Origin: Candidatus Melainabacteria bacterium GWA2_34_9
GTDB taxonomy: Bacteria; Cyanobacteriota; Vampirovibrionia; Gastranaerophilales; UBA9971
Direction: 5' to 3'
Length of the DNA: 7,449 nucleotides
Assembly (NCBI GenBank): GCA_001784535.1
Contig: MFRJ01000041.1
Location: 2,214-9,662, forward strand
The notes beneath the pieces were generated by a model that had not been told where the DNA came from, did no database searches, and worked only from the letters and a program-made list of their open reading frames with translations. Of the stretch, positions 1 through 6,464 are shown in pieces. Made by a program: the position numbers and the translations under genes. Within the stretch, counting starts at the first letter, position 1. Each line of letters opens with the position of its first letter.

Positions 1-28
1 AATCAGTTTTGTAAACTTGTGCTGACAT
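1..28 (-). CDS. N-terminal start of an unidentified gene, cut by the window edge
   Basis: Only nine complete codons are visible, reading MSAQVYKTD. The ATG is preceded by AGGAG with an 8-nt spacer, which is a convincing ribosome binding site. The frame begins 33 nt after the stop of the 29-codon frame upstream, so both probably share one transcript from the promoter at 198-232. Nine residues are too few to assign a family. Confidence 0.6.
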
Positions 29-61
29 TGTTTTATCTCCTATTCACTTAATCAATTAATT

Positions 62-151
62 CTATACAGCTTTAATCCAGTCTAAATAAGCAGAATTTTC
101 GATAAGTCTGGAAAAACATTCAATCAAATTCTTTTTGAAGTTGTTAAACAT
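62..151 (-). CDS. Possible small protein of 29 residues
   Basis: This is a short frame starting at ATG 151 and ending in TAG. It has an AAGGAG ribosome binding site six nucleotides before the ATG, as good as that of any long gene here. The product begins MFNNFKKNLIECF and ends AYLDWIKAV. It mixes aromatic and aliphatic residues with Lys, Glu and Asp and could form one amphipathic helix; it has no signal peptide or clear transmembrane segment. It is the first frame after the promoter at 198-232 and is followed by another gene 33 nt on. I do not recognise the family. It could be a genuine small protein, a leader peptide for the next gene, or the start of a longer gene truncated by a stop. The ribosome binding site and position argue that it is translated; function is unknown. 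Confidence 0.5.
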   Translation of the reverse strand: MFNNFKKNLIECFSRLIENSAYLDWIKAV

Positions 152-168
152 AATTAACTCCTTAATAA

Positions 169-219
169 AATAGTTGAATGGTGAAGTATTTTATATAATT
201 ACTTTACCATTCAACTATT
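169..219. repeat. 20-bp inverted repeat spanning a promoter start point; candidate operator or read-through terminator
   Basis: The arms are 169-188 and 200-219, with an 11-nt centre. All but one of the 20 positions pair (183 against 205). Each arm carries TTGAATGGT(A/G)AAGTA in inverted orientation. The right arm lies in the spacer and -10 box of the promoter at 198-232, and the centre, near 194, is about where transcription should begin. That geometry suits an operator for a dimeric regulator. In RNA reading through from the hydrolase gene ending at 241, the same arms would form a long stem followed by TTTT, so the element could also end the upstream transcript. The repeat is directly visible; either role is inferred. 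Confidence 0.6.
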
Positions 220-232
220 AACTTGTCAAGTG
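198..232 (-). promoter_or_regulatory. Promoter of the left-edge operon, identical to the marR promoter
   Basis: On the minus strand a perfect -35 box TTGACA (224-229) is followed by a 17-nt spacer and a -10 box TAAAGT (201-206). All 35 bases match 6361-6395 exactly. The -35 box lies inside the 11-bp palindrome ACTTGTCAAGT (221-231), which could be a regulator contact. The predicted start, near 194, lies about 43 nt before the ATG of the 29-codon frame. Identity between two separate intergenic regions implies either shared control or a recent duplication. Confidence 0.65.
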
Positions 233-240
233 ATGAATTT

Positions 241-1068
241 TTATTTTTCTTCAATAAATTTTAAAGCTTCTCCATAAAACCAAGTACCATCATTATGAGA
301 ACCCGTTTTAGAAATAAATAGCTTTGCTTTAGGGTTTAATTTTGCTAACTCATAAGACATTTGCACAGGAATAAGTTCATCGGGAATATCATGAGCTATC
401 AAAAGCGGCGAAGAAATCTTGGCAATTTTCGATTTATTATCATAATTTTGATAACAAATCATGTTTTCAAAGAAAGCTTTTATAAGGGTTTTGGTAAATT
501 TATCTTTAGCTAGCCTTCCATACATACAAACAGCTTCATCTTTAATGTTTGTGAAAGTGCTTTGTAAAATTACAGCTTTGAATTTCTCTTTTGAGGCAAC
601 TTCTGAGACAACTGCCCCGCCAAGAGACCACCCATAAAGGATAATCTGATTATTAGAAAGTTTTTCTTTATTTCTTAAGAATTTTAATGCAGCATCTATA
701 TCATTATACAAGCCTGATTCAGACGGAGTTCCTTCGCTTTTTCCATATCCACGATAATCAAGAAGCAGAACACCATAACCTTTTGAAGAAAAAATATCTG
801 CCAGATCCTCATAAGAGCTAATATTTCCACCGTTGCCATGGCAAAATAATATTGTCGGCTTGTTATTTTTGGCTTTAACATACCAGACATTAATTTTCAC
901 TTTGTCAGAAGTAGTTAAATAAATATCCTGAAGGTTTAAAGTCGATTTCGTCTGTTCTTTTATCGGTCCATAAATTAAAGAAGGCAAAACAAACGGCAAA
1001 ATAAGATAATAAAGAACTACTAGAAAAATTAATCGTTTTGCAATACCGTAAGTAATTTTTTTAATCAT
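241..1068 (-). CDS. Membrane-anchored alpha/beta hydrolase (ABHD13/BEM46-like)
   Basis: This 275-residue serine hydrolase of the alpha/beta fold has one N-terminal hydrophobic segment (about residues 13-33), after a Lys/Arg-rich start, that should anchor it in the inner membrane or act as an uncleaved signal. The fold is shown by HGNGGN (77-82, oxyanion region), DYRGYGKSEG (104-113), the nucleophile elbow GWSLGG with Ser148, the acid Asp230 in HDIPDELIP and His258 in TGSHNDG. The usual HGxxD before the acid reads HDIPD here, but the acid itself is kept. Family members include esterases, thioesterases and lysophospholipases; the substrate cannot be read from sequence. A weak GAGGGC precedes the ATG, 82 nt after the preceding gene, so the gene may be the operon's last member or have its own promoter. 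The lipid-related neighbours suggest an acyl-ester substrate, which is inference. Confidence 0.9.
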   Translation of the reverse strand: MIKKITYGIAKRLIFLVVLYYLILPFVLPSLIYGPIKEQTKSTLNLQDIYLTTSDKVKINVWYVKAKNNKPTILFCHGNGGNISSYEDLADIFSSKGYGVLLLDYRGYGKSEGTPSESGLYNDIDAALKFLRNKEKLSNNQIILYGWSLGGAVVSEVASKEKFKAVILQSTFTNIKDEAVCMYGRLAKDKFTKTLIKAFFENMICYQNYDNKSKIAKISSPLLIAHDIPDELIPVQMSYELAKLNPKAKLFISKTGSHNDGTWFYGEALKFIEEK

Positions 1069-1085
1069 AAAGCACTGCCCTCATA

Positions 1086-1106
1086 TTATTCATTTGTTAA
1101 GTGATG
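1086..1106 (-). repeat. Degenerate partial copy of the promoter repeat
   Basis: On the minus strand, CATCACTTAACAAATGAATA resembles the sequence running down from 235, with 17 of 20 positions the same and the TTGACA box changed to TTAACA. It has no matching -10 box and lies only about 26 nt before the ATG of the membrane-anchored hydrolase, so it cannot place a normal promoter there. It may be an operator, a decayed duplicate or coincidence in AT-rich DNA. Confidence 0.3.
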
Positions 1107-1150
1107 TTTTTTATATTTTTAAAATATTTTTTGCTTATTCTAATTATGAA

Positions 1151-1528
1151 TTAGTGAGTGAATAAAGGTATCCAAAAATTAATACAGTAAAAATATAAAA
1201 AAACAATAACTGATATAAAAGAAAATAATATAAGTATTAATTTATTCTTTGATATTGATTCAGTTGCTAAAGCCTTATTAGATTTATTTGTAGAATAAAT
1301 CCATAAAACTAAAGATATAAAATAAAAAAGGATAAAAAATATGAATTCAATGTCACCTTTACCTCTGAAATGAGAATACGATGCATAACCCAAACCAATA
1401 TACATGTATATTGCTCCGGGAATTACCCAAATAAGTAAAGTTAAATACGTAATAACATAATTAATGTTAAAGAAAAGTTTAAGATATTTATTTAATTTAA
1501 TCATTATTTGGTCTTGAGAATCATTCAT
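1151..1528 (-). CDS. Small three-helix membrane protein, function unknown
   Basis: From ATG 1528 this encodes 125 residues: a short polar N terminus, then hydrophobic segments at about 24-47, 60-79 and 96-121, so probably three transmembrane helices. I do not recognise a family and see no catalytic motif. An in-frame ATG at 1561 would add 11 residues and overlap the preceding gene, but 1528 is preferred. It has AAGGAG at 1535-1540 with a six-nucleotide spacer, and the AA of that site belongs to the TAA stop of the fusion gene. The two genes are therefore separated by 10 nt and probably translationally coupled, which makes this an operon member. A partner role for the transporter/acyltransferase is possible but unsupported by homology. 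Confidence 0.75.
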   Translation of the reverse strand: MNDSQDQIMIKLNKYLKLFFNINYVITYLTLLIWVIPGAIYMYIGLGYASYSHFRGKGDIEFIFFILFYFISLVLWIYSTNKSNKALATESISKNKLILILFSFISVIVFLYFYCINFWIPLFTH

Positions 1529-1538
1529 TTCATACTCC

Positions 1539-4500
1539 TTAAACTCTTGAATATCTCTCATAATACCATGCCTGAACGTCTTTGCGTTTGACTTTGCGGG
1601 TGGCAGTTTTGGGGAGTTCTTCGAGAGAAACTGCGATAACCGTCGGGCATTTGTAAGAAGCCAAACCGGCTTTTGCGAGTTGGTTTATTTCAGAGGAGAT
1701 TTCTTTTTCGAGTCCTGCAAAATCATCCTTGTATTTTTTAACAAGTTCGTCAGAGGGGACGATTACGGAGCAGACTTCTTCTGTGCCGTCTTTTGAACCA
1801 CCCTGAATTTTTACGCTCATCACGCAAAGTTCTTTTACTATCGGGCTTTTTTCGAGCACAGCCTCGACTTCTTCGGGGAAGATTTTCTTTCCGCCGCCAA
1901 GAACTATCATATTCTTGATTCTTCCTGTTATATAGAGAAATCCGTCTTTGTCAAATTCACCTATATCGCCGGTATGGAACCAGCCTTCTTCATCAATGAC
2001 TTCTCTTGTCATTTCGGATTTGTTGTAGTAGCCTTTCATAAGGTTTCCTCCTTTTGCGAGAATTTCACCTTCTGCGGAAATTTTTACCATAACTGACGGA
2101 AGAGGTTTTCCTACAGAGCCGATACGGTTATATTTCGGTGTATTTGTAGTGATAGTAGGGCTTGTTTCTGTTAAACCATATCCTTGATAAATAGGCATAC
2201 CCATTCTTTCAAAGAATTCTGCAACGTCAGCATCAAGAGGTGCACCACCTGATACAAAACCTTTCATTTTTCCGCCGAATCCGTCAATAATTTGCTTAAA
2301 CATAAGCCTTCTTCTACGGATTGGCAAATATTTAGCCACATTGTACATAAAATTAAATGTAGACTGTGCCTGTTTGCTTGATTTTCTTATTTCTTTTTCC
2401 ACGCTGTTCTTGAGCATTTTGATAAACAACGGAACCACTATCATATAGGTTGCCTGTCTTTCCTTCATTATTTTACTAATTTCTTTCGGATTAAGACTTG
2501 TCGAATATGAAACCATTGCCCCCATATGAAGCATTCCCATAAATCCGACATTAAGCTCTAAAAGATGATTCAACGGCAAAATAGAGATTAATGAATCGCT
2601 GGAATCAATTTTAAATAAAGCTTCAAAGTCTTTTAGCTGAGAAATTATATTTCCGAAAGTTATCATTACACCTTTTGGATTTCCAGTTGTTCCTGATGTA
2701 TAAACAATTAAAGCTGTTTCATCAAGAGATCTTTCTCTGCCCATATCTCCTTCAGGTCCTTTGACTTCATAGACTGTAGGAAATTCTTGATCTTTTACAT
2801 CATCTATTATGTAAATCGCTTCAATAGAAGGAACCAGCGATTTAATTTCTTTTGCAGTTTCAAGATAATGGGTCGAAACACAAAGCAATTTCGGCTGACA
2901 ATCTGACAATATCGAGGTTAATTCTGAAATTGTAAGTTTTACATCAAGAGGAACGGTTATAGCACCTGTTTGGAAAGAAGCAAAAAGTGCAATTCCCCAT
3001 TCGGGACGGGATTCGGAAAGTATTGCTATTCTGTCGCCTCTTTCGATTCCGCCGGCAATCAAGAAATTACCGAAGTTTTTCGCTTGTCTGGAAAGTTCTA
3101 TGTAGCTTAACTCTGTCCATTTGCCTTTATCTTTCAGGGAAAGTGCTTTGACAGGAGCATTTGCATCCGATTTTAACTGCATTAAATCAAGCACGTTTTC
3201 GTAATAATTTTTATTTAAAGCTTTTTCACGTCTTTCAAGAGAGTCTTTAATGAACTGCACTCTGTTTTTAAGCTCGTTCACTATGTCTTTATCTTCTGCT
3301 TCGGTCATGTTTAACGGCTGACCAAACTGAATAACAATTTTTCTGAAAGTTGGAAACGGCTTGTTATAAGCCCACGCTTCAAATCCACCCTGAATTACAA
3401 AAGGAACAATCAGTGCTTTACTGTTTTTATGCATATAAGCAACACCTTTATTGAATTTCATGAGATTTCCGTCTTCTGTAAGTCTACCTTCAGGGAAAAT
3501 ACAAACGACTTCACCTTTTTCTATTTTATTTATCGCCGCATCAAGCCCCTCTCTTCCTTTCCTCGGAACTATCGGGATGACGTTGAAATATTTGATTATG
3601 TGTTTAACAACCGGCAATTGAAATGCCACAGGTCCCGTAATGTACCACACAGGTCTTTTGCAAGCTGTTTGAAGTATCAAAGTATCGACCCAGCCGGTAT
3701 GATTTCCCGCTAAAATCATTTTGCCGTTTTGGACAAGATATTCTCTGCCTTCGATTTTGACAGGAAATAAAATTCTGAATATTGCACCAATAAAAGTACT
3801 GACAGTAAAATGGCGGAATTTATTGTCAAATAGAACTACTGCAAGGGCAATGAGCAAACTTGTTAAAGAAACAAATTTGAAAATTTTAAACGGTGAAGTC
3901 GTTAATACAAGCTCAGAAACGCCCCATGTTGTTGCCAGAAACACAAGACTTGTTAATGTTGACTTTAAACCGAATATTTTACCCCTGATTCTGTCAGGAG
4001 TAGCTTTTTGTAAAATCGTGTCAATTGTTATCACCATAGAAGCGTTTGCAATCCCTATTAATACAAGCCAAATCCACGCTAAATAGTATGTTGTAACCAT
4101 TTGAGCAGTGGCAGTGGTTAAAAATACCGCAATAAAAGAACAAGCTAAAATCGTTGAAGTTCTTGCATATTTTCCTGCAAAACCAACTACAAAAGTTCCT
4201 AAAATCATGCCTACGCCAAGCATAGCTTTTAGTTTGCTTAATCCAGCTATGTCAATATGGTAATAGTCAGTAGAAACTGATGTTAATGTGTTAAAAAACG
4301 AAGCTGTAACAAGAGTCAGCAAAATTGATAATATGATTAATCTTCGAGTATTTTTATGAGTTTTCAGGTAATTAAAGACAAATTTGATGCCTGTGGAAAT
4401 ATCTGTTTTTGGGGTTACTTTTGAGGCTACTGATGAGTTATTGAAAGAAATTAATGAAATTATCACTGCGGAAGTTAAGTACACAAAACCGTTTACCCAT

Positions 4501-5036
4501 AAGCTCTTATCTAAACCAAATTTTGAAATATACAATCCTGTTATAACTGCACCTAAGAGTATTGCAATTGTTGAAGTTCCTGCATTAAGAGCATTGGCGA
4601 ATTGTAAGTGTTCTGACTTTACTAAATTCGGCAGAGCACTTTGTTTTGCAGGAAAAAAGAAGGCTGAGCCCGATCCGATTAAAAACGAAAAAGCATAAAC
4701 CATAGTATGCAAATGAGTTGAAGATTTACTGAAAAGCAAAACAGGAATTATAAATACAAGACAGGCTCTGAATAAATTACTCAGAACCATTAAAGTTTTT
4801 CTTGAAAATCTGTCGGATAACGCACCGGCTAACGGGCTTAATAAAAGAGAGGGCAGGATAAAAAAGAATAAAATCTTCGACATTTCCGAGCCGGAATGCC
4901 CGCCAAGACTAATCACCCACGCCATAAGCGCAATTTGAACAATCGCATCACCTAGATAAGAAAATATTTGTCCTATCCATAATTTTATAAATTCTTTATT
5001 TTTAAACACTGCAAGTGTTTTCGACTCTTTTTTCAT
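1539..5036 (-). CDS. LplT-Aas fusion: lysophospholipid transporter, acyltransferase and acyl-ACP synthetase
   Basis: One 1165-residue protein carries three enzymes (numbering from ATG 5036). Residues 1 to about 410 form a major facilitator of LplT type, with many membrane helices and the loop motif GALSDRFSRK (71-80). Residues about 425-600 form a PlsC-type acyltransferase with NHTGWVD (His446, Asp451), Arg492 in VPRKG and FPEGR (514-518). Residues about 625-1155 form an AMP-forming acyl synthetase with P-loop YTSGTTGNPKG (779-789), GYGLTETSP (952-960), TGD (1022-1024) and the C-terminal lysine near 1148. No expected motif is missing. By analogy with E. coli LplT (397 residues) and Aas (719), it flips lysophospholipids inward, activates a fatty acid with ATP onto ACP and re-acylates the lysolipid. 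A TTG six bases upstream (5042) is possible, but AAAGGG sits six nucleotides from ATG 5036 and abuts the TTG. The start overlaps the preceding hydrolase by 35 nt. Confidence 0.93.
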   Translation of the reverse strand: MKKESKTLAVFKNKEFIKLWIGQIFSYLGDAIVQIALMAWVISLGGHSGSEMSKILFFFILPSLLLSPLAGALSDRFSRKTLMVLSNLFRACLVFIIPVLLFSKSSTHLHTMVYAFSFLIGSGSAFFFPAKQSALPNLVKSEHLQFANALNAGTSTIAILLGAVITGLYISKFGLDKSLWVNGFVYLTSAVIISLISFNNSSVASKVTPKTDISTGIKFVFNYLKTHKNTRRLIILSILLTLVTASFFNTLTSVSTDYYHIDIAGLSKLKAMLGVGMILGTFVVGFAGKYARTSTILACSFIAVFLTTATAQMVTTYYLAWIWLVLIGIANASMVITIDTILQKATPDRIRGKIFGLKSTLTSLVFLATTWGVSELVLTTSPFKIFKFVSLTSLLIALAVVLFDNKFRHFTVSTFIGAIFRILFPVKIEGREYLVQNGKMILAGNHTGWVDTLILQTACKRPVWYITGPVAFQLPVVKHIIKYFNVIPIVPRKGREGLDAAINKIEKGEVVCIFPEGRLTEDGNLMKFNKGVAYMHKNSKALIVPFVIQGGFEAWAYNKPFPTFRKIVIQFGQPLNMTEAEDKDIVNELKNRVQFIKDSLERREKALNKNYYENVLDLMQLKSDANAPVKALSLKDKGKWTELSYIELSRQAKNFGNFLIAGGIERGDRIAILSESRPEWGIALFASFQTGAITVPLDVKLTISELTSILSDCQPKLLCVSTHYLETAKEIKSLVPSIEAIYIIDDVKDQEFPTVYEVKGPEGDMGRERSLDETALIVYTSGTTGNPKGVMITFGNIISQLKDFEALFKIDSSDSLISILPLNHLLELNVGFMGMLHMGAMVSYSTSLNPKEISKIMKERQATYMIVVPLFIKMLKNSVEKEIRKSSKQAQSTFNFMYNVAKYLPIRRRRLMFKQIIDGFGGKMKGFVSGGAPLDADVAEFFERMGMPIYQGYGLTETSPTITTNTPKYNRIGSVGKPLPSVMVKISAEGEILAKGGNLMKGYYNKSEMTREVIDEEGWFHTGDIGEFDKDGFLYITGRIKNMIVLGGGKKIFPEEVEAVLEKSPIVKELCVMSVKIQGGSKDGTEEVCSVIVPSDELVKKYKDDFAGLEKEISSEINQLAKAGLASYKCPTVIAVSLEELPKTATRKVKRKDVQAWYYERYSRV

Positions 5037-5787
5037 TTTCAACCCTTTCTAATATAGACAGCCAATCATTACATTCATTCATAAACCTTTCACGTGAATT
5101 GATATAAAGATCTTCCGCGTGAAAGTCATCATCAAAAATCGACAAGGATTTTTTATTACAAGCTTTATTGTACAACTCTTGTGAATGCCATGGATATATT
5201 GTAGGATCTTTTCCACCGGAAATAAATAATACGGGGGCAGATAGAATATCCTGAACCACCTCTATAGGCTTTATTTTATTTAATAAAATATTTCCGGGAC
5301 GGATCGACAGACTTCTGAATAACTCAAATTTTTGATAAGTCGGGATAACAGCTTCTTTCTTGAAGATATAGCTTTCAATCTTATCAAAACTTACAGGCGC
5401 ACTTACTGCTATAAGTGAATCTATGTCATTGTATCTTGCTGTATGAATTATTGAAATTGCTGCACCTAAAGAAAATCCGATTAAACCAATTTTTGAATAT
5501 CTTTGTTTTGCATAATTTACAACGGTTTTTAAATCTTCTGGTTCCTCTGCAGTAAAAGTATAAAACCCTGCGCTATTGCCATGTCCTCTAAAATCCATAG
5601 TTATTACATCATGATTTCTGAAAAAGTCTTCTGACATTGCTTTAAAATATTTTGAATCTTTGCACATATACCAACCATGAGCGATTATAATCACTGAGTT
5701 ACTTTTTGAATCATAATGATTAATCGCAATTTTGATATGGTCTTCAGTTTTCAGAAATCTTTCTGTAAAATTTTGATTTTTTTTCAT
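5002..5787 (-). CDS. Cytoplasmic alpha/beta hydrolase, lysophospholipase- or esterase-like
   Basis: This 261-residue serine hydrolase has no signal peptide or membrane segment. Key elements are AHGW (36-39, oxyanion region), DFRGHGNSAG (65-74), the nucleophile elbow GFSLGA with Ser106, the acid Asp194 in SGGKDP and His223 in DDFHAED. These give a complete catalytic triad with normal spacing and length for the family. AAGGAG lies eight nucleotides before the ATG. The gene follows marR by 60 nt and its last 35 nt overlap the fusion gene, implying coupled expression. The substrate is unknown; position next to a lysophospholipid re-acylation enzyme makes a lysophospholipid, monoglyceride or acyl thioester plausible, but this is contextual. 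It is distinct from the anchored hydrolase at 241-1068, which has different motif wording. Confidence 0.9.
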   Translation of the reverse strand: MKKNQNFTERFLKTEDHIKIAINHYDSKSNSVIIIAHGWYMCKDSKYFKAMSEDFFRNHDVITMDFRGHGNSAGFYTFTAEEPEDLKTVVNYAKQRYSKIGLIGFSLGAAISIIHTARYNDIDSLIAVSAPVSFDKIESYIFKKEAVIPTYQKFELFRSLSIRPGNILLNKIKPIEVVQDILSAPVLFISGGKDPTIYPWHSQELYNKACNKKSLSIFDDDFHAEDLYINSRERFMNECNDWLSILERVENEKRVENTCSV

Positions 5788-5839
5788 GACAAAAGCTCCT
5801 TAAGTAACAGCGATAAGGTACAGTTCATTTTCTGTATAA

Positions 5840-5867
5840 TTTATATATTATTTTTCGAGTTTCTCAA
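5840..5867 (-). promoter_or_regulatory. Possible internal promoter before the hydrolase
   Basis: On the minus strand TTGAGA (5862-5867) and TATAAA (5840-5845) are separated by 16 nt; each differs from consensus at one base. The -35 box lies in the last codons of marR and the predicted start falls in the marR-hydrolase gap. Such matches are frequent in AT-rich DNA, so this is only a candidate for expression of the lipid genes independent of the marR promoter. Confidence 0.3.
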
Positions 5868-6318
5868 ACCAGCTTGCGAGGATTCTGGAAAGGGTTTCTC
5901 TATCCTGAACAGGAATTTTGTCTGCGATGCCTGATATTGTCTTATAATAACCTTGCCAAACTTCATCAAGCAAATCTGAACCTTTTTGAGTTATCTTAAT
6001 CAAATTAACTCTTCTATCTCCTTGTTGAGCAAATCTTTCAACAAAACCTTCTGCTATAAGTTTGTCAAGCTGCTTTGTCATATTGGAAGCCGTAACAACT
6101 AGTCGTTTACCAATATCTATCTGACTTATGCCTTCTTCTTTGCATTGATGCTTTATTACCATCATCATGTTAAATCGGGAAGTACTAAGATCGTGCTGTT
6201 GTAAATAATTTTCTATTTCTTTTTCTATAAGTGCATAGACACAAGCTATTCCATAAATAGAAGTCTCCACAAAATGATCTTTTTCTAAATTTATTCCAAA
6301 TCTTTTAAACTGTTCCAT
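5848..6318 (-). CDS. MarR-family transcriptional regulator
   Basis: This 156-residue protein has the MarR layout: N-terminal dimerisation helices (about 15-42), then a winged helix-turn-helix. The recognition region runs from about 64 to 92 (GISQIDIGKRLVV, then TASNMTKQLDKLI), followed by the wing GDRRVNLIKIT (100-110) with the family's typical Asp-Arg-Arg, and a C-terminal helical dimer segment. It should bind a palindromic DNA site as a homodimer and respond to a small ligand that cannot be predicted. GGAG lies seven nucleotides before the ATG. The gene leads the lipid operon and stands behind a promoter with a dyad (6337-6395), so autoregulation is likely. An identical promoter at 198-232 suggests a second target operon. 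Regulation of lipid genes by it is inferred from position. Confidence 0.92.
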   Translation of the reverse strand: MEQFKRFGINLEKDHFVETSIYGIACVYALIEKEIENYLQQHDLSTSRFNMMMVIKHQCKEEGISQIDIGKRLVVTASNMTKQLDKLIAEGFVERFAQQGDRRVNLIKITQKGSDLLDEVWQGYYKTISGIADKIPVQDRETLSRILASWFEKLEK

Positions 6319-6336
6319 AAGGTTTCTCCAAAAAAA

Positions 6337-6369
6337 TAAAGTAATATTAAAAATTATAATATTACTTTA
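6337..6369. repeat. 12-bp perfect inverted repeat at the marR start point; candidate operator
   Basis: Arms 6337-6348 and 6358-6369 are perfect inverted copies (taaagtaatatt and its complement) around a 9-nt centre. One arm covers the -10 box of the marR promoter and the centre lies next to the expected start point. This is where an autorepressing MarR dimer would block polymerase. The heptamer TAAAGTA also appears in the dyad at 169-219, there with an 11-nt gap rather than 19. The repeat is visible; binding is inferred. Confidence 0.55.
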
Positions 6370-6395
6370 CCATTCAACTATTAACTTGTCAAGTG
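6361..6395 (-). promoter_or_regulatory. marR operon promoter, 35 bp identical to the left-edge promoter
   Basis: On the minus strand TTGACA (6387-6392), a 17-nt spacer and TAAAGT (6364-6369) form a sigma-70-type promoter, and a TATAAT also occurs just downstream (6353-6358). The -35 box is inside the palindrome ACTTGTCAAGT (6384-6394). The expected start, near 6357, lies about 38 nt before the marR ATG. The whole 35-bp block recurs at 198-232, in front of a different operon. Confidence 0.68.
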
Positions 6396-6398
6396 TAT

Positions 6399-6464
6399 TT
6401 ATTCTTTAGTTTCTTGTTCAGTTTTTTTTGAGATACGGTTTTTTAAATCGTTGCGAATTATATT
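6399..6464 (-). pseudogene. Probable C-terminal tail of a lost gene
   Basis: Between the broken IS and the marR promoter a minus-strand frame reads NIIRNDLKNRISKKTEQETKE and ends at TAA. The Lys/Glu-rich ending looks like a natural protein C terminus, and the stop falls four bases before the promoter repeat. It is not in the orfB frame. The likely reading is that the IS, or the deletion that removed the end of the IS, cut off the rest of the gene. With only 21 residues the family cannot be recognised, and a chance open frame is possible. Confidence 0.35.

Noticed and set aside
1139..1155. Short palindrome CTAATT-ATG-AATTAG at the end of the small membrane protein gene, as a terminator.
   Set aside because: The stem is only six A/T-rich pairs and is followed on the minus strand by A-rich rather than T-rich sequence.
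3429..4698. Plus-strand open frames of 94 to 121 codons inside the fusion gene.
   Set aside because: They lie opposite a clearly coding frame with three recognisable domains, and their translations show no family features.
5036..5042. TTG at 5042 as the start of the fusion gene.
   Set aside because: The ribosome binding site AAAGGG directly touches this codon; the ATG two codons later has the proper spacing.
5786..5830. A 14-codon frame just before the cytoplasmic hydrolase whose TGA overlaps the hydrolase ATG; possible leader peptide.
   Set aside because: It has no ribosome binding site of its own and no attenuator-like structure, and the overlap is expected by chance at this length.
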